This document shows positions 1 to 9,559 of a stretch of DNA of 35,165 nt, in pieces. Source of the stretch: Eubacteriales Family XIII. Incertae Sedis bacterium (GTDB lineage Bacteria > Bacillota > Clostridia > Peptostreptococcales > Anaerovoracaceae). The position numbers were made by a program, and so were the translations under genes. Position 1 is the stretch's first letter; each line of letters begins with the position of its first letter. The stretch covers positions 1 to 35,165 of the forward strand of contig JAISNR010000016.1 in the NCBI GenBank assembly GCA_031276135.1. Direction: 5' to 3'. The notes beneath the pieces were generated by a model. It saw only the letters and a program-made list of their open reading frames with translations, made no database searches and was not told the origin of the DNA.

Positions 1-732
1 TTGATGAATCAGCACTTGGTTCAGCACGCTGCCGAGCACGTACTTGTACCCTTCCGAGGATACGGCGGCCTCCACGGCCTCCGAGATGGCGCAGCCGAGA
101 CTGCCCGTCGTGTTCGGGTTTTCTGACAGTATTTTCCTGCCGATGTTCGTCGTGTCGGAGGGCGACGGCGTGACCGTCGCGCCGTAGGTTTCCATAACGG
201 TCTTGCGGTAGGGTTTCTGCTCCGCCGAAACCTTCACCATGTACACGCGGCAATCCAGGTCGAAGTAACCGCAGGCCATGGAGAGCGCCGTGCCCCACTG
301 TCCCGCCCCCGTTTCGGTCGTGACGCCCTTGAGCCCCTGCGCTTTCGCGTAATACGCCTGCGCGATCGCGGAATTGAGCTTATGGCTGCCGGAGGTGTTG
401 CCGCCCTCGTACTTGTAGTAGATCCGCGCGGGGGTCTTTAGGGCCTGTTCGAGGAAGCGCGCGCGCACGAGCGGCGACGGGCGGTACATCCTGTAGAACT
501 CGAGCACGGGCGCGGGAATCTCGATATAGCTGTCCTTGTCGTTCAGCTCCTGCTTGACGAGCTCGTCGCAGAACACGGGGGCGAGGTCGTCCGCCGTCAC
601 GGGCTTGTGCGTTCCGGGATGCAGGATCGGACGGTGCGCCGTTTTCATCTCCGCGCGGACATTGTACCACGCCTTGGGAATCTCTTCCTCGCTCAGATAG
701 ATCTTGTAGGGGATGTTGTCCTTCTTGCTCAT
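1..732 (-). CDS. trpB: TrpB-like pyridoxal-phosphate enzyme (TrpB2-type tryptophan synthase beta chain), C-terminus beyond window edge
   Basis: Reverse-strand translation from ATG at 732: MSKKDNIPYKIYLSEEEIPKAWYNVRAEM...EGGNTSGSHKLNSAIAQAYYAKAQGLKGVTTETGAGQWGTALSMACGYF; GSHKLN PLP-lysine motif and TETGAGQWG typical of TrpB2. Open at window edge, so absent from the ORF track. Confidence 0.93.
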   Translation of the reverse strand, partial: MSKKDNIPYKIYLSEEEIPKAWYNVRAEMKTAHRPILHPGTHKPVTADDLAPVFCDELVKQELNDKDSYIEIPAPVLEFYRMYRPSPLVRARFLEQALKTPARIYYKYEGGNTSGSHKLNSAIAQAYYAKAQGLKGVTTETGAGQWGTALSMACGYFDLDCRVYMVKVSAEQKPYRKTVMETYGATVTPSPSDTTNIGRKILSENPNTTGSLGCAISEAVEAAVSSEGYKYVLGSVLNQVLIHQ

Positions 733-872
733 TTTTTCCTTCCTTCCTTTCTTCCTCTGACCGGCTCGCCCGAAAGCGAACGCCGCCGGACCGAAGCGCC
801 GCCGGTTTTCCCGCCGACGGCAACTGCACACGACGAAAGGGTTTCTCTGCCGGAACCGCGCGCCTCCGCAAA

Positions 873-1160
873 CAACAAAAAACGCCCGTCCTCGTCGTTA
901 CAAGGACAGGCGTATACTATGCCTGCGGTGCCACCTTGTTTGACGCGCACCGGCGCGTCCGCTCTGCAGAGTGCCATCACACCCTTAACCCGATCACGCG
1001 GGTCAGACGTCGCCGCTACTCGGCGGAGCATCGAAGCCCTTGCCTTTCGCTTTGCCCTCGGAGGCCCATTTGTTCGCGGCTGCGTCCGTTCGGCTCCCAC
1101 CGCCCCGAACTCGCTGTTAAGACCGCTTCGCGATTTTACTTCCTCGTCACAGGTTTAGAG
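873..1160 (-). promoter_or_regulatory. T-box leader (tRNA-sensing riboswitch), probable tRNA-Trp specificity
   Basis: Reverse strand carries AAGGTGGCACCGC (plus 925-938), GAGTAGCGG upstream, a stem-I-like GGCGGTGGGAGCCGAACG segment, and a terminator before trpB2. Candidate specifier TGG followed by a purine at plus 1066-1068 (GAACAAATGGGCC). Confidence 0.9.
876..912 (-). terminator. Intrinsic terminator of the T-box leader
   Basis: Reverse strand CGCCTGTCCT-TGTAACGACG-AGGACGGGCG followed by TTTTTTG; 10-bp stem with one G-U. Confidence 0.85.
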
Positions 1161-1162
1161 CC

Positions 1163-1191
1163 ATCATAGCACCCGGCCGCGCGCTTGTCAA
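1163..1191 (-). promoter_or_regulatory. Sigma-A-type promoter for the T-box/trpB2 transcript
   Basis: Reverse strand TTGACA-17 nt-TATGAT immediately upstream of the T-box leader. Confidence 0.8.
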
Positions 1192-1221
1192 TTGTATTCA
1201 TATTACAATTCTGTTACGCCC

Positions 1222-3069
1222 TCAATATTTATCGTCGGTGAGCGAAATCACCGGATCCTGCGGCCTCCCGTCCCGCGCCGCGTCCGTGCCGGCATGCGCG
1301 GACGCGGATGCGGCGGCGCTCATGGCCGCCTCGCGGTCCACCTTGAACCGGCTCACGATGTTGTTCAGCATGGTGGACTGAGAGGACATCTCCTCGGCAG
1401 AAGCCGCCGTTTGCTCCGCCGTGGCGGAATTGGCCTGCACGACCGAGGACAGCTGCGTGATCGCCGTGTTGATCTCGGCCATGGATCCGCTCTGCTGCGT
1501 GGAACCGCCGTACAGCTTCTCCACGGACGCTGCGTTCTTGTCGGAAATGGCGCCGACGGCCCGCAGGCTGTCGTTCACCTTCGCCACGATCGCATTGCCC
1601 TCGGAAACGCTGCGCAGACTGCTTTCAATCAGATCCGCCGTTTCCTTGGCCGCTCCGGCCGACTTGGATGCGAGATTGCGCACCTCGTCCGACACGACGG
1701 CGAAGCCCTTTCCGTGCTGACCGGCGCGCGCGGCCTCCACAGCCGCGTTCAGCGCCAGAATATTCGTTTGGAAGGCGATTTCGTCTATCACCTTGATGAC
1801 ATTGGATATGTGCTGCGATTTTTCGTCTATATCCTGCATGGCGTGCAGCATGCGGTCCATCGCGCTCGTGCATTCGTCCATCATGCGGCTGGATTCCTGC
1901 ACGTCCTGCAGCACCTCCGTGGCCATCTTCGTGTTCTCGTCGGCCATGCGGTGCACCTCCGTCACCGTGGCCGTGAATTCCTCGATGGTCGCGGCCTGTT
2001 CGCTGGCGCCGGTCGCCAAATTTGTCGATGCCTGGGCGATCTGCGAGGCGCCGGAGGAAACCTGCGACGCGGACATGCCGATCTCTCCGAACAGGCTGTT
2101 CAGATTGGCCAGCATGTGCTTCAGCGCGACGCCGCAGGTATCCCTTTCGCTCAGTGTGCGCACCTTTACGGTGAGGTCCCGGTCGGCCACCGTGCCGAGG
2201 CACTTTCCGTAATACAAAAACTGCTCCATCATCTTGATGAAGGCCGCTATGGACTGCGCGATCTCGTCCTTGAACGCCGCCTCCTTCTTGATTGCGCGCA
2301 TCCGCTCTTCATCGAACGCGAGATCGCCGGTTTCGCCGACCTGTGTCAGCAGGCTCCGCATGAGAGCCAAGGGTTTCGTGATCATCGCGGAAATGTATAC
2401 GGCCAGACAGACGGATATGAGCGCAACGGCGACCAGGATGCAGACGATGGCCCGTATGCTGAAGAAGGAATGCTTCTCCAGTTCGTCGCTGTCCGCCAGC
2501 ATGCTTTTGAAACGCGATTCCGTCATGTTCTCCACGGTCGCGATGGATGCCTCCACCTTTTTCGCGCAGGCCTCCAGCAGCGCGTACAGCTCGTCGCCGT
2601 CCGCCGATGTCCCCGCGGCGGACACATAGGCGTCCGCAGAGGCGGAATATTCCGCATATGCGCTCTCGAATTCATTGTAGAGCTTCAGACCTTCGTCCGT
2701 CAGGAGGGTCGCGCGGTAGGCTTCCATGTTGGATGTTGTCGATTCTTTCAGGCTGCGATATTTTCCGATGCTCTCCTGCACGCCGGCGGAATCGCCGCGC
2801 AGGATATAGATCATCATGGCCCGCAGCTCGGAGCGTTCGCTGTACAGCAAGGATCGCACGGTTCCGGTGTGTTCCATCGAGCTCGTGCCGCGCGAAATCA
2901 CTGCGGAATAATCCCTTTCGATGTTATACGTAAACGTGGCGGAGATCGTCCCCATGATCAGCGTCAAAAGCACGACAATGCCGAATGAGATCATCAGCTT
3001 CACGGAAATTTTCAAATTTTTCATCGTCGTCATCCCTTTCCCAATCATCGGCTTTTCTTTGTTTTGCAA
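1222..3069 (-). CDS. Methyl-accepting chemotaxis protein (4-helix-bundle-like sensor, HAMP, MA signalling domain)
   Basis: Signalling hairpin core [54 protein letters not shown]-terminal TM ([20 protein letters not shown]) and second TM before the HAMP region. True start may be MKNLKIS near 3024. Confidence 0.95.
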   Translation of the reverse strand: MQNKEKPMIGKGMTTMKNLKISVKLMISFGIVVLLTLIMGTISATFTYNIERDYSAVISRGTSSMEHTGTVRSLLYSERSELRAMMIYILRGDSAGVQESIGKYRSLKESTTSNMEAYRATLLTDEGLKLYNEFESAYAEYSASADAYVSAAGTSADGDELYALLEACAKKVEASIATVENMTESRFKSMLADSDELEKHSFFSIRAIVCILVAVALISVCLAVYISAMITKPLALMRSLLTQVGETGDLAFDEERMRAIKKEAAFKDEIAQSIAAFIKMMEQFLYYGKCLGTVADRDLTVKVRTLSERDTCGVALKHMLANLNSLFGEIGMSASQVSSGASQIAQASTNLATGASEQAATIEEFTATVTEVHRMADENTKMATEVLQDVQESSRMMDECTSAMDRMLHAMQDIDEKSQHISNVIKVIDEIAFQTNILALNAAVEAARAGQHGKGFAVVSDEVRNLASKSAGAAKETADLIESSLRSVSEGNAIVAKVNDSLRAVGAISDKNAASVEKLYGGSTQQSGSMAEINTAITQLSSVVQANSATAEQTAASAEEMSSQSTMLNNIVSRFKVDREAAMSAAASASAHAGTDAARDGRPQDPVISLTDDKY

Positions 3070-3071
3070 TC

Positions 3072-3118
3072 AAAAAACGCAAAAGGCGACAAAGCCGTAT
3101 ACGGCGCGCCGCCTGCGT
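3072..3118 (-). terminator. GC-rich hairpin plus T-tract between exporter and MCP (terminator or attenuator)
   Basis: Arms ACGC..GGCG/CGCC..GCGT with the nested perfect palindrome GCCGTATACGGC (3094-3105), followed on the minus strand by TTTTTT. Confidence 0.55.
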
Positions 3119-3120
3119 CT

Positions 3121-3149
3121 ATTATACCATCTCGCACAGGTAAATTCAA
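3121..3149 (-). promoter_or_regulatory. Promoter for the MCP gene
   Basis: Reverse strand TTGAAT-17 nt-TATAAT, starting just after the stop codon of the upstream exporter gene (3154). Confidence 0.7.
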
Positions 3150-3153
3150 TTGT

Positions 3154-6100
3154 TTATGCTTTCTTCACGATAAAACGATCGAAGGCCGCAAGCATTCCCG
3201 GCAGAACGAGCAGAATCAGCAAAACCGCGATCAGCGAGCCGATGGACAGGGTGGTGCATACCTGCGCGATAATCCCCGCCGGGGAGAACACGCCGAGGAT
3301 TGCGGTCACCAGGATCAGGATCGCGCCGGAAGTCATGATGGTATGGACGGCGCCGTCGTAAGCGGATTTGAGCGCCTCCGTCTTTTCCATGCCGGCCCTG
3401 TTGTTGCAATAATACTCACTGAGGACAATGGCATAGTCTATGGTCGCGCCCATCAGAATGCTTTGCACATTCAGCAATGCCAGATAATATACGGAAAGCC
3501 CCTGCCACCCGATGGAGGTCACCGTGATGAATACGCCGCACTGTACGAGCAGGGTCAGCAAAAGCGGAATCACGGGATTGCGAAACGCCAGAAAAACCAC
3601 GGTGAATATCGCGACCGCCGTGAGGACGGTTATGACCGCGAACTCCTTTGGGAATTCGTTTTCCATCTCGTAGACCATGGCGGATGTGCCGATCATATAG
3701 GAGTCATTGTCGAGCTTTGATTTTCGCAGAGTGTCCAGCTTTGTCACAAATTCCGAGGTGGGTGCCGATTCCTCCGGGTAATCCGTCGTAAAGATCAGGC
3801 GGGAATACGTTTCCCCCTTCATTTGCGCGATGCCCTCATCCAGATCGGCCTTGCGGCTTATGATGTCATTTTTCGTTTGGCGGTCAAACATGTCGGAGAA
3901 TTCGGCGTCGTTCATGACCTCATCGCAGAGATAATCGAACATCTGCGGGATCGTCATCCGCCAATCGTCCTCCTCGCTTTTCATGCCGCCGTAATAGAAA
4001 TACAGCATTTCGATGTCGCTTTGGGAAAGATCGTCCGAAAGAGCGGCGAGGATGTCGCCCATCTTTTTCGCGCCGAAGGTTTTTTCCGAAACGACCGCGT
4101 CGATGAGCGTTTTGCCGTTCTTTAACCGCTCTGTCGTTTCGTCGTCAAAATAGGTCGAAAACGCTTCGTTGGGCAAAACCTTTTTTACGGTAAAGTTGAC
4201 GAACTCCTGCGGAGAAAGCCGCCAAGCGGATGTGTCGCCGAATTCGCTTATGTAAAGCAGGTAGATATCCTCCACCTGAGCCTTCCTCATCCCGAGGAGC
4301 CGCGCGAGCGCGGAGGGGGAATGCGACGCGCCTTCAACGGCGGCGTTGATCAGCTTCTGCGCCGTTTTGACGTCTTCCCAATTGTCCCCGATGGCGGCTT
4401 TGAAATCCCTCTTGTTGTCGATGAGAAAGTTCATGACCTGCTGCACCGACAAATAATGATTGTTTTCGAATTCGCCGTTTTCCGCGTCCCTGTACGCAAG
4501 CAGCATCTTCGCGTCCTCCTCGGGCATCTCCGCGAGTTCGGCAATGTCCGCGTGGGACAGGCCGCCATCGTTCAGCGCGTATCCGATGATCGTGTCCAGT
4601 TTCCGAAGCTGCTTCAGGGAATCGGAGTCGAGCTCGGATTTGATGTCGTCGTTTGAAAGGATGAAGGAAACGGCCTCCTCGATCGATATGGTTCCCGCGT
4701 CGTCGTCGGCAAGAATAAAAACGGAGCGTATGCTTTCCGCGTCCATCTCGAGCGCATCCGCGATTTCCCGGTGGGAAAGCTTTGCGTCCGCCTTCGCGAG
4801 CTTGATGATGCGATCCAGCATCCTAAGCTGTGAAAGGGCGCCGCCGTCCAGCATCGCGCTTGTCACGCTGTTGGAAAGGATGAAGGAAACGAGCGTTTCG
4901 ATCGACATGGCCGGTTCGCCGCCGGCGGAGGAGGAAGAAGAAAGCGCACCGAGAAGGCGCATGGCCAGCCGCTCGTATTCGCTTTTGCCAAGCCGCGCGT
5001 GAATCTCCTTGTCGAAGAACAGCAGCGTGCAGGCATCCAGGATCGACATTTTGTCCGTCTTGCCGCCGGCGAGGACGAAGATCGCCTTCGCGCCCTCTTC
5101 GTCAATGCTCAGTTCTTTTGCGATGTCTTTGTAAGAACGGGGTTCATCGCTTGTTTCGGCCGGCGCCGCTTGAATCGCCGCAAGCGTCGCAAGCGTGTCG
5201 GCGTCGTCGATGTACGATTCGCGCGCCTTGTTGCCTATGACCTCATTTTGCGCAAACGACAGGAATTCGGAACGCCGCATTTTCTCCGGCTCATACTCCG
5301 AATCGTTCATTCGATGATAAAAGCAGAGCATTTCCGCCGTTTCCAATCCGGTTCCGAGCATGGCCGCCAGCGTGTTCAAAGGAAGCGGTGCCTGCATCTC
5401 GTTTGTAACATTGACCGCGTTGTCGCCCTGATAAAGCATGTAAACCATTTCAAGCGCCTGCTTTTCAATTCCGAGCATATTCGCGAGCGTCGAAAGCGGA
5501 AGCCGCGCCCCGAGCGTTTTCTTGCTCGTCAATTCGGCCAGCATATCCATCTGCTCCAAGGCGTCCGCGTCGATATAGGACGAAAACATGGGATTGTCGG
5601 CGACCTCGGTCCGCATAAAGGCGATGAATTCGCGGAGCGTCATTTTTTCGGGAGAATGGCTTTTGTTTTCCATGCGGCGATAGACCCCGATCATTTCCGC
5701 CTCCTCTTCCTCCATGCCCAGCTTGCCGGCCAGTTGCCGAAAAGAAAGCCGTTCCCGCAGCGCCGTTTTGTCCGCGAATTCCTCGAGCACATCCATCTGC
5801 TCGATCGCGTCGTCGTCTATGTACGACGCGAACATCGGATTTTTGGCGACGTCGTTTTGCATGAAGTCGATGAATTCGTCCAGCGATATTCTCGACGGAG
5901 CGTAATTGGGATCTTTTGCAAAATAATACACGTACAGCAATTCCGCCTGATCTTCGTCCATTTCGATGACCGATGCCGTATCCAAATAACTCCGGCTCTT
6001 TGTCATCTCCGCTTTGTCCGTATAGGTTTGCAGGGTTTCGAGCCGATCCAGGGTGTCGGCGTCGAACATGGAGGCATAGTCTTGATCTTCCGCCACCGTG

Positions 6101-7755
6101 TTCACGACGTAATCCGCAAACGCGGACACGGTCATCGTGCCGCTCTCCGCGCCGCCGTCCTCCGTAAAGCGGTAGAGGTACAGGCTCTCGATGTCCTCGG
6201 CTTCCATCTCGAAGAAGTCCGCCATCTCATCGGCGGTCATTTCCCGCGTCAGCCTTTCTTTGCTCGCGAATTTATCGATGGAATCGATGTTTTCGGTCAT
6301 GCCTTCGTCCATGTAGTCCGAAAACAATTCGCTCGACATGACGTCGTCCCTGACGAACACCAGGAAGTCCTCCGCTTTTACGGAAGGCGTTTTTCCGTCG
6401 AAATACAGATAATACAGCATACGGATGAGCTCCTCGTCCACATCGATCCCATCGTCCATTTCGGCGATGGCTTCCGACATATCCTCGGCGCTGCGCTCCT
6501 CGCCAAGCGTATTCTCGTATCCGACGATGCTTTTGACGCGTTCGTCGTCCTCCAACGCGGAAATGATTTCCATCGTGCTCTCCTCATCCTCCTTGCTGTT
6601 GTACAGCAGCACGATCTCGTTGTCCTTGGGGAAAACGCCGGCCAGCGGGTCGGTCCTGCCTTCCGTGAAGGAGATGGCGGTATTCCCCTGCAAGATGTAA
6701 AAGGAAACGAACAGCGCGACAAAAACAACCGGCATCGCAAATCTCGCCTTGTTGCTGAGCTTTGCGAAAAGGCCCATGGGGAAATGCGGATACTTTTTCC
6801 TGCTTTTCTCGATGCCGCCGTCAAACTTCAAAATCAAAAACGGCAGGACGACGAAAACGCACAGCATGCTGACAAATACGCCTTTTGCCAGAATGATGCC
6901 GAGCTCCGGGCCGAGTTTGAAGGAGAGAAAGACGAGCGCGAGCAATCCCACGACGGTGGTCAGCGCGCTGGAAGCGATCGAGGAAAAAGAATTGGCCAGC
7001 GCCGCTTTCATCGCATCCTCTTTGTCTTCGTGGAGCGGCTTTTCTTGGCGGTAGCGGTTCATCAGTATGATGGAATAATCCATCGAGAGCACGAGCTGCA
7101 GAATCGGCGCGATGGATGCCGTGATCTCGGCCGTATACGGAAATACGATGTTGGTGCCGAGATTGATCACGACGGCAATGCCGATGGTGATCATAAACAG
7201 GATCGGCTCCAGCCAGGACGCGCTCATGATCAAGAGGATGACGAGGAGCATGCCCACGGCCGACGCCAAAAGCGTCACGGACACCTCCGTGGAGGGAATG
7301 TCGTTGTTGCAGAACGCCATGTCGTATATGGCAAAGCCGTCGCCGATGGCCCGCTCGACGGAAAGCTCTTCCGCCGTGCCGTAGTCGAATCTCGTGTTTA
7401 CGATGAACAGCGTATGATTGTCCTTGTTGTAATCCTCGTCGTCCGCCTCGTAGTCCACGCTGCTCACATAGGGAATATCGCTCAGTTCTTCCTCGATCCG
7501 GGCTATCTCATCCGCGCGCAAATCATCGAACATCACCCGTATGGACGATTTTTCTTCGTCGTCGGAAAACCACGCGTCCATGAGCGTAAAGCCCTGCTGC
7601 ATATTGGAGTCTTCCGACAGATATTTTGTCATGTCCGTGTTGATTTCCATCCGGGCGGTCAGCAAGGCGCAAACCGCGGTCAAAACAAGCATGACAATCA
7701 GCAAAAGCTTTCTTTTGCCCACAATGAAATCGGCTGTTTTCCGGATCGCCGGCAA
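3154..7755 (-). CDS. MMPL/RND superfamily (HAE3-like) exporter with a very large repetitive insert (~1530 aa)
   Basis: Multiple TM segments at both ends (LLLIVMLVLTAVCALLTARMEINTDMTKYL, QLVLSMDYSIILMNRYRQE, VQSILMGATIDYAIVLSEYYCN). Track start is 7797, but a TTG at 7755 preceded by GGAGG (7764-7768) fits better because the probable -10 is at 7807-7812. Confidence 0.9.
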   Translation of the reverse strand: MPAIRKTADFIVGKRKLLLIVMLVLTAVCALLTARMEINTDMTKYLSEDSNMQQGFTLMDAWFSDDEEKSSIRVMFDDLRADEIARIEEELSDIPYVSSVDYEADDEDYNKDNHTLFIVNTRFDYGTAEELSVERAIGDGFAIYDMAFCNNDIPSTEVSVTLLASAVGMLLVILLIMSASWLEPILFMITIGIAVVINLGTNIVFPYTAEITASIAPILQLVLSMDYSIILMNRYRQEKPLHEDKEDAMKAALANSFSSIASSALTTVVGLLALVFLSFKLGPELGIILAKGVFVSMLCVFVVLPFLILKFDGGIEKSRKKYPHFPMGLFAKLSNKARFAMPVVFVALFVSFYILQGNTAISFTEGRTDPLAGVFPKDNEIVLLYNSKEDEESTMEIISALEDDERVKSIVGYENTLGEERSAEDMSEAIAEMDDGIDVDEELIRMLYYLYFDGKTPSVKAEDFLVFVRDDVMSSELFSDYMDEGMTENIDSIDKFASKERLTREMTADEMADFFEMEAEDIESLYLYRFTEDGGAESGTMTVSAFADYVVNTVAEDQDYASMFDADTLDRLETLQTYTDKAEMTKSRSYLDTASVIEMDEDQAELLYVYYFAKDPNYAPSRISLDEFIDFMQNDVAKNPMFASYIDDDAIEQMDVLEEFADKTALRERLSFRQLAGKLGMEEEEAEMIGVYRRMENKSHSPEKMTLREFIAFMRTEVADNPMFSSYIDADALEQMDMLAELTSKKTLGARLPLSTLANMLGIEKQALEMVYMLYQGDNAVNVTNEMQAPLPLNTLAAMLGTGLETAEMLCFYHRMNDSEYEPEKMRRSEFLSFAQNEVIGNKARESYIDDADTLATLAAIQAAPAETSDEPRSYKDIAKELSIDEEGAKAIFVLAGGKTDKMSILDACTLLFFDKEIHARLGKSEYERLAMRLLGALSSSSSAGGEPAMSIETLVSFILSNSVTSAMLDGGALSQLRMLDRIIKLAKADAKLSHREIADALEMDAESIRSVFILADDDAGTISIEEAVSFILSNDDIKSELDSDSLKQLRKLDTIIGYALNDGGLSHADIAELAEMPEEDAKMLLAYRDAENGEFENNHYLSVQQVMNFLIDNKRDFKAAIGDNWEDVKTAQKLINAAVEGASHSPSALARLLGMRKAQVEDIYLLYISEFGDTSAWRLSPQEFVNFTVKKVLPNEAFSTYFDDETTERLKNGKTLIDAVVSEKTFGAKKMGDILAALSDDLSQSDIEMLYFYYGGMKSEEDDWRMTIPQMFDYLCDEVMNDAEFSDMFDRQTKNDIISRKADLDEGIAQMKGETYSRLIFTTDYPEESAPTSEFVTKLDTLRKSKLDNDSYMIGTSAMVYEMENEFPKEFAVITVLTAVAIFTVVFLAFRNPVIPLLLTLLVQCGVFITVTSIGWQGLSVYYLALLNVQSILMGATIDYAIVLSEYYCNNRAGMEKTEALKSAYDGAVHTIMTSGAILILVTAILGVFSPAGIIAQVCTTLSIGSLIAVLLILLVLPGMLAAFDRFIVKKA

Positions 7756-7806
7756 TAAATCCACCTCCAAAGTCACAGAACTGTCTTGACGAAACATTGC
7801 AATCGT

Positions 7807-7835
7807 ATTATAATAAACATGTGTTTATCGCACAA
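7807..7835 (-). promoter_or_regulatory. Promoter for the RND exporter with palindromic operator in the spacer
   Basis: Reverse strand TTGTGC-17 nt-TATAAT; spacer contains the palindrome ATAAACA-TG-TGTTTAT (7813-7828). Confidence 0.65.
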
Positions 7836-7846
7836 CCGACAGATTT

Positions 7847-7863
7847 TTATAAACGGTTTATAA
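7847..7863. promoter_or_regulatory. Perfect palindrome, likely TetR-family operator
   Basis: TTATAAAC-G-GTTTATAA, 8-bp perfect arms, overlapping a possible -10 (TATAAG 7859-7864) for the regulator gene; shares ATAAAC/GTTTAT half-sites with 7813-7828. Confidence 0.65.
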
Positions 7864-7921
7864 GTCAACATTTCGAGCCGAACTGTTGACCTGCGACAAA
7901 AAATCGAAATGAGAGGGGACC

Positions 7922-8455
7922 ATGGAAGGAAAAGAAAACCGCCGCGTCGCGCTGACGAAGCGGATGTTAAAGGACACGCTGATTGAATTGTTGCGAGAAA
8001 AAGACATTTACCACATTTCCATAAGGGAGCTCTGTGAGCGCGCCGATGTGAACCGCACCACCTTCTATAAATACTATGGCAGTCAGTTCGACCTGCTGAC
8101 CGATATGGAAAACGATATCATTGCCTTTATCAACAAGACGGTTGCGAAAAATCAGGCAAACATCGAAACGACGATCCGAGTCCTCTGCGAATACCTGGAA
8201 AACAATCTTGAATTCGCGCGCCTGCTGATCAACAACAACATCGATTCGGCCTTCCCCGAAAAGCTGTTTTCCCTCGCCGTCATCAAGGAAAGCTTCCTCA
8301 AAAATTGCTTTGGAAAGTATGACGCCGCAGAAACCGAATATCTGTTCAACTTTATCATTTACGGCGCTTTCAGAATCGTCTGCATGTGGCTGAACAGCGA
8401 AAAAAGGGAATCGCCCGAAACCTTGTCCGCGATGATCAAGCGGATCGCGGTGTGA
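7922..8455 (+). CDS. TetR/AcrR family transcriptional regulator
   Basis: N-terminal HTH: RRVALTKRMLKDTLIELLREKDIYHISIRELCERADVNRTTFYKYYGSQFDLLTDME; divergent from the exporter; GAGAGGGG ribosome-binding site upstream. Confidence 0.93.
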   Translation: MEGKENRRVALTKRMLKDTLIELLREKDIYHISIRELCERADVNRTTFYKYYGSQFDLLTDMENDIIAFINKTVAKNQANIETTIRVLCEYLENNLEFARLLINNNIDSAFPEKLFSLAVIKESFLKNCFGKYDAAETEYLFNFIIYGAFRIVCMWLNSEKRESPETLSAMIKRIAV

Positions 8456-8493
8456 AACCGGCGAAGGCGAAATCGCGGCGAAGGAGCAAAGAC

Positions 8494-9507
8494 ATGAACA
8501 TACACATCGTCCGCACGGGCGGAACCATAGGCGCGGCGCGCGCGGACGGTGCGCGCGGATCCGTGCTCGCGCCCGCGGGGCCGAACGCGGCGCCGCTCGC
8601 CGTCCCGGACGGAATCCGCGTTTCCGAAAGCCGTCCCATGCATATATTGAGCGAAAACATGACCTTGGCGCACTGGCGGGATCTGCTCCTGCACCTTGAC
8701 GGCCTCGCGCTCGACGGCAAGGACGGCCTGATCGTCACGCACGGCACGGACACCCTCGCGTACACCGCCTGCCTGCTCAGTCTGGCGCTTTCGCCGCCGA
8801 AGCTTCCCGTCCTCCTCGTTTCGGCGAACAGACCGCCGGAGGATCCCGCGTCGAACGGCCGGGGGAACCTCGCCGCCGCGTTCGCCGCCATAGGGGAAAA
8901 CATCCCGCCGGGCGTATACGCGGTCTACGGGAACAGCGACGGACGGACCTACCTGCACGCGGGCGCGGAGCTTTTGCAGTGTCCCTGCGGCGGCGATGAC
9001 TTCTTCAGCGTCTTTTACGGCGGTGCGGCGGGCGATCCGCTCGCCGAGATCGTCGGCGGCAAGCTGCATCTCCGCAGGGCGCACCCTGCGCCCCCGCTCC
9101 CCGGCGGCTTCGCGGCGGCGTTCGACGGACGCTTCCGCAGGGTATTGGCCATACGGCCCTACGTCGGCTTGGATTACGGCGCTTACGCGCTCGACGGCAA
9201 GGACGCCGTGCTGCACGGCCTCTACCATTCGGGCACGGCGGCGGCTTTTGACGACGAAATCGATGGAAACGCATCCATTCTGTGCCTCGCAAGGCGCTGC
9301 GCGCACGCGGGCATTCCGCTCTGCGTCGCGCCCTTTCCGCAGGCATTGGCGCGCGGCGGAAGGGGCGGCAAAACCCCTTACGAAACAACGGCCCGCATGC
9401 TCGATGCGGGCATCGTTCCCCTGTACGGCGTCAGCTTCGAGATGGCGCTCGTCATGCTGACGCTCGGACTCGCGCCGCGCCCCGGGCGGGATGCGGCCCG
9501 GCCGTGA
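8494..9507 (+). CDS. Asparaginase/glutaminase family protein
   Basis: MNIHIVRTGGTIGAAR and DGLIVTHGTDTLAYTACLLSLAL match the two asparaginase active-site signatures; start at 8494 preceded by AAGGAG. Confidence 0.88.
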   Translation: MNIHIVRTGGTIGAARADGARGSVLAPAGPNAAPLAVPDGIRVSESRPMHILSENMTLAHWRDLLLHLDGLALDGKDGLIVTHGTDTLAYTACLLSLALSPPKLPVLLVSANRPPEDPASNGRGNLAAAFAAIGENIPPGVYAVYGNSDGRTYLHAGAELLQCPCGGDDFFSVFYGGAAGDPLAEIVGGKLHLRRAHPAPPLPGGFAAAFDGRFRRVLAIRPYVGLDYGAYALDGKDAVLHGLYHSGTAAAFDDEIDGNASILCLARRCAHAGIPLCVAPFPQALARGGRGGKTPYETTARMLDAGIVPLYGVSFEMALVMLTLGLAPRPGRDAARP

Positions 9508-9559
9508 TCCAAAGAAACGCCGCATCGGGGAGCCGGTCAAAACCGCGCAAACGCCGCGA

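Noticed and set aside
607-1158. Plus/minus ORFs (183, 123, 77 aa) in the T-box region
   Set aside because: They lie over the T-box leader and terminator, a non-coding RNA element, and show no protein-like features.
1192-2988. 598 aa plus-strand ORF over the MCP gene
   Set aside because: Antisense shadow of a clear MCP with the canonical signalling hairpin.
4999-7758. 919 aa plus-strand ORF antisense to the RND exporter
   Set aside because: Arg/His/Val-rich, low-complexity translation with no recognisable domain; opposite strand encodes a clear transporter. Typical GC-rich antisense artefact.
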